From Terana coerulea (taxonomy: Eukaryota; Basidiomycota; Agaricomycetes; Polyporales; Phanerochaetaceae), in the NCBI GenBank assembly GCA_024811115.1, contig JAKOGH010000522.1, positions 1 through 19,173 of the forward strand: a stretch of DNA of 19,173 nt, in the 5' to 3' direction. Shown here piece by piece: positions 18,450 through 19,173 of this stretch. Position 1 is the stretch's first letter. Each line of letters begins with the position of its first letter. The position numbers and the translations under genes were made by a program. The notes beneath the pieces are model-generated. The model was given only the letters and a program-made list of their open reading frames with translations, was not told the DNA's origin and did no database searches.

Positions 18450-19173
18450 ATGCAACTCATGCTTTCTCGACGTCTCGGTCAAGATATCGCCGACCGCATT
18501 GCCACAGCTGCCGATCTCCCTCCAGAAATCGTCAAGCACGTTTTAGAGTCTTTCATCGCGGGGCTGGACTACAGCGAGAGGGAGGCCGTGCTGGGGATGT
18601 GCAGTCTGGTGTGCCGCTATTGGGCGAAGGTCTGTCGGCAGCGTATGGAGCGGAACATCAGCATTTACTCTGACGACTGCGTCGAAAGACTCCTGCAGAT
18701 TATCAACGGTCGCCCCGTGGATGGCGTTCGCTCGTTCGTCGAGTGTATCAGGGACTGGAGCATCCACTGCAGCGAGGCATGCGAGCCCTGGCTGCACCGC
18801 TTCTGCTTCAACCTGTCAAAGCACCCTTTGCTCGTCGAAGACCTGCGCTGGCTTGGTATCGAATCAGGTCGGCAAGCTGACGGGGGCGACGATGAAGACG
18901 CTTCTGCTGGCCCAACCACACCGGTATACGCCCCTTGCTCGCTCTCTGTCTCCGTCCCGCGAACTATCCCGGGGCGCGTCTTCATTCTGAAAACCCTCCA
19001 TCTCAACAGTCTGCGCTTCCGGCACGCCAAAGACTTCGTGCGTCTCGTTGTGGAAGTCCCGTCCCTCATCTATGTGACCTGCGAGGACCTCACCTTTCCC
19101 GAGCCCGTCGAAGCTGTGCTCCTGCATGCCACGTTGCCGGTGCACGCCGACCGGAGCCTCGAGTTCATGAAGA
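18450..19173 (+). CDS. F-box-like protein, paralog F4 (partial, runs off the window)
   Basis: The ATG at 18450 is the first in frame after a stop at 18408. The frame stays open for 241 codons to the window edge. The F-box-like motif is at about 22-68: ADLPPEIVKHVLESFIAGL, then VLGMCSLVCRYWAKVCRQRM, nearly the same wording as F1 (VLGMCSLVCRYWATICRRGM). Next come SEACEPWLHRFCFNLSKHP, an acidic insert (ADGGDDEDAS), SVSVPRTIPGRVFILKTLHL and LRFRHAKDFVRLVVEVPSL. The family's intron and C-terminal half would lie beyond 19173. No defect is visible in the part shown. The role is inferred as for F2: a ubiquitin-ligase substrate adaptor. Confidence 0.82.
   Translation, partial: MQLMLSRRLGQDIADRIATAADLPPEIVKHVLESFIAGLDYSEREAVLGMCSLVCRYWAKVCRQRMERNISIYSDDCVERLLQIINGRPVDGVRSFVECIRDWSIHCSEACEPWLHRFCFNLSKHPLLVEDLRWLGIESGRQADGGDDEDASAGPTTPVYAPCSLSVSVPRTIPGRVFILKTLHLNSLRFRHAKDFVRLVVEVPSLIYVTCEDLTFPEPVEAVLLHATLPVHADRSLEFMK

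Noticed and set aside
1..19173. tRNA, rRNA, CRISPR array, LTR retrotransposon or viral genes
   Set aside because: I saw no tRNA box pairs, regularly spaced repeats, long direct terminal repeats, reverse transcriptase or integrase motifs, or viral proteins.

Overview
The window looks like nuclear DNA from a filamentous basidiomycete, most likely an Agaricomycete of the Polyporales type. Three things suggest this: genes are split by short introns (about 48-61 nt, mostly GTRNGT donors and YAG acceptors); the coding regions are GC-rich; and the gene families are those that expand in mushroom-forming fungi (F-box-like, BTB/POZ, multi-pass membrane proteins). Species assignment is inference. No bacterial operon structure, rRNA, tRNA or CRISPR was seen.

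Layout. 469-1477 (+): BTB/POZ gene with two apparent single-base frameshifts. 1752-3456 (-): F-box-like paralog F1, which needs a frameshift or an extra intron near each end. 4543-6145 (-): intact three-exon Sel1-repeat protein ending in a CaaX box (CVIM), a Chs4/Skt5-type chitin synthase activator. 7245-8847 (+): three-exon multi-pass membrane protein cut short by an in-frame TAG; its lost C-terminus is still readable to 9075. 9399-11918 (-): nuclear-type basic/acidic protein whose second intron appears to hold a 1.37-kb DNA transposon (10405-11769). 13026-14696 (+): F-box-like F2, the intact member. 15923-17580 (+): F-box-like F3, a clear pseudogene. 18450-end (+): F-box-like F4, intact as far as visible and running off the window.

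The main theme is a family of four F-box-like paralogs at different stages of life: intact, frame-broken, nonsense-riddled, and one cut by the window edge. They share an N-terminal LPPE(I/V) F-box, an LPRTIPGRV core and a conserved phase-1 intron that splits an Asp codon (seen in F1, F2 and F3). They probably act as substrate adaptors of SCF ubiquitin ligases. The BTB gene would belong to the parallel Cul3 adaptor class.

The most unusual structure is the terminal-inverted-repeat element at 10405-11769. It has near-identical 25-bp ends (about 45 bp with mismatches), a TAT direct duplication, subterminal TGGTTGAAAT repeats and no recognisable transposase. Removing it and one TAT copy leaves a 39-nt intron that joins two open frames in phase.
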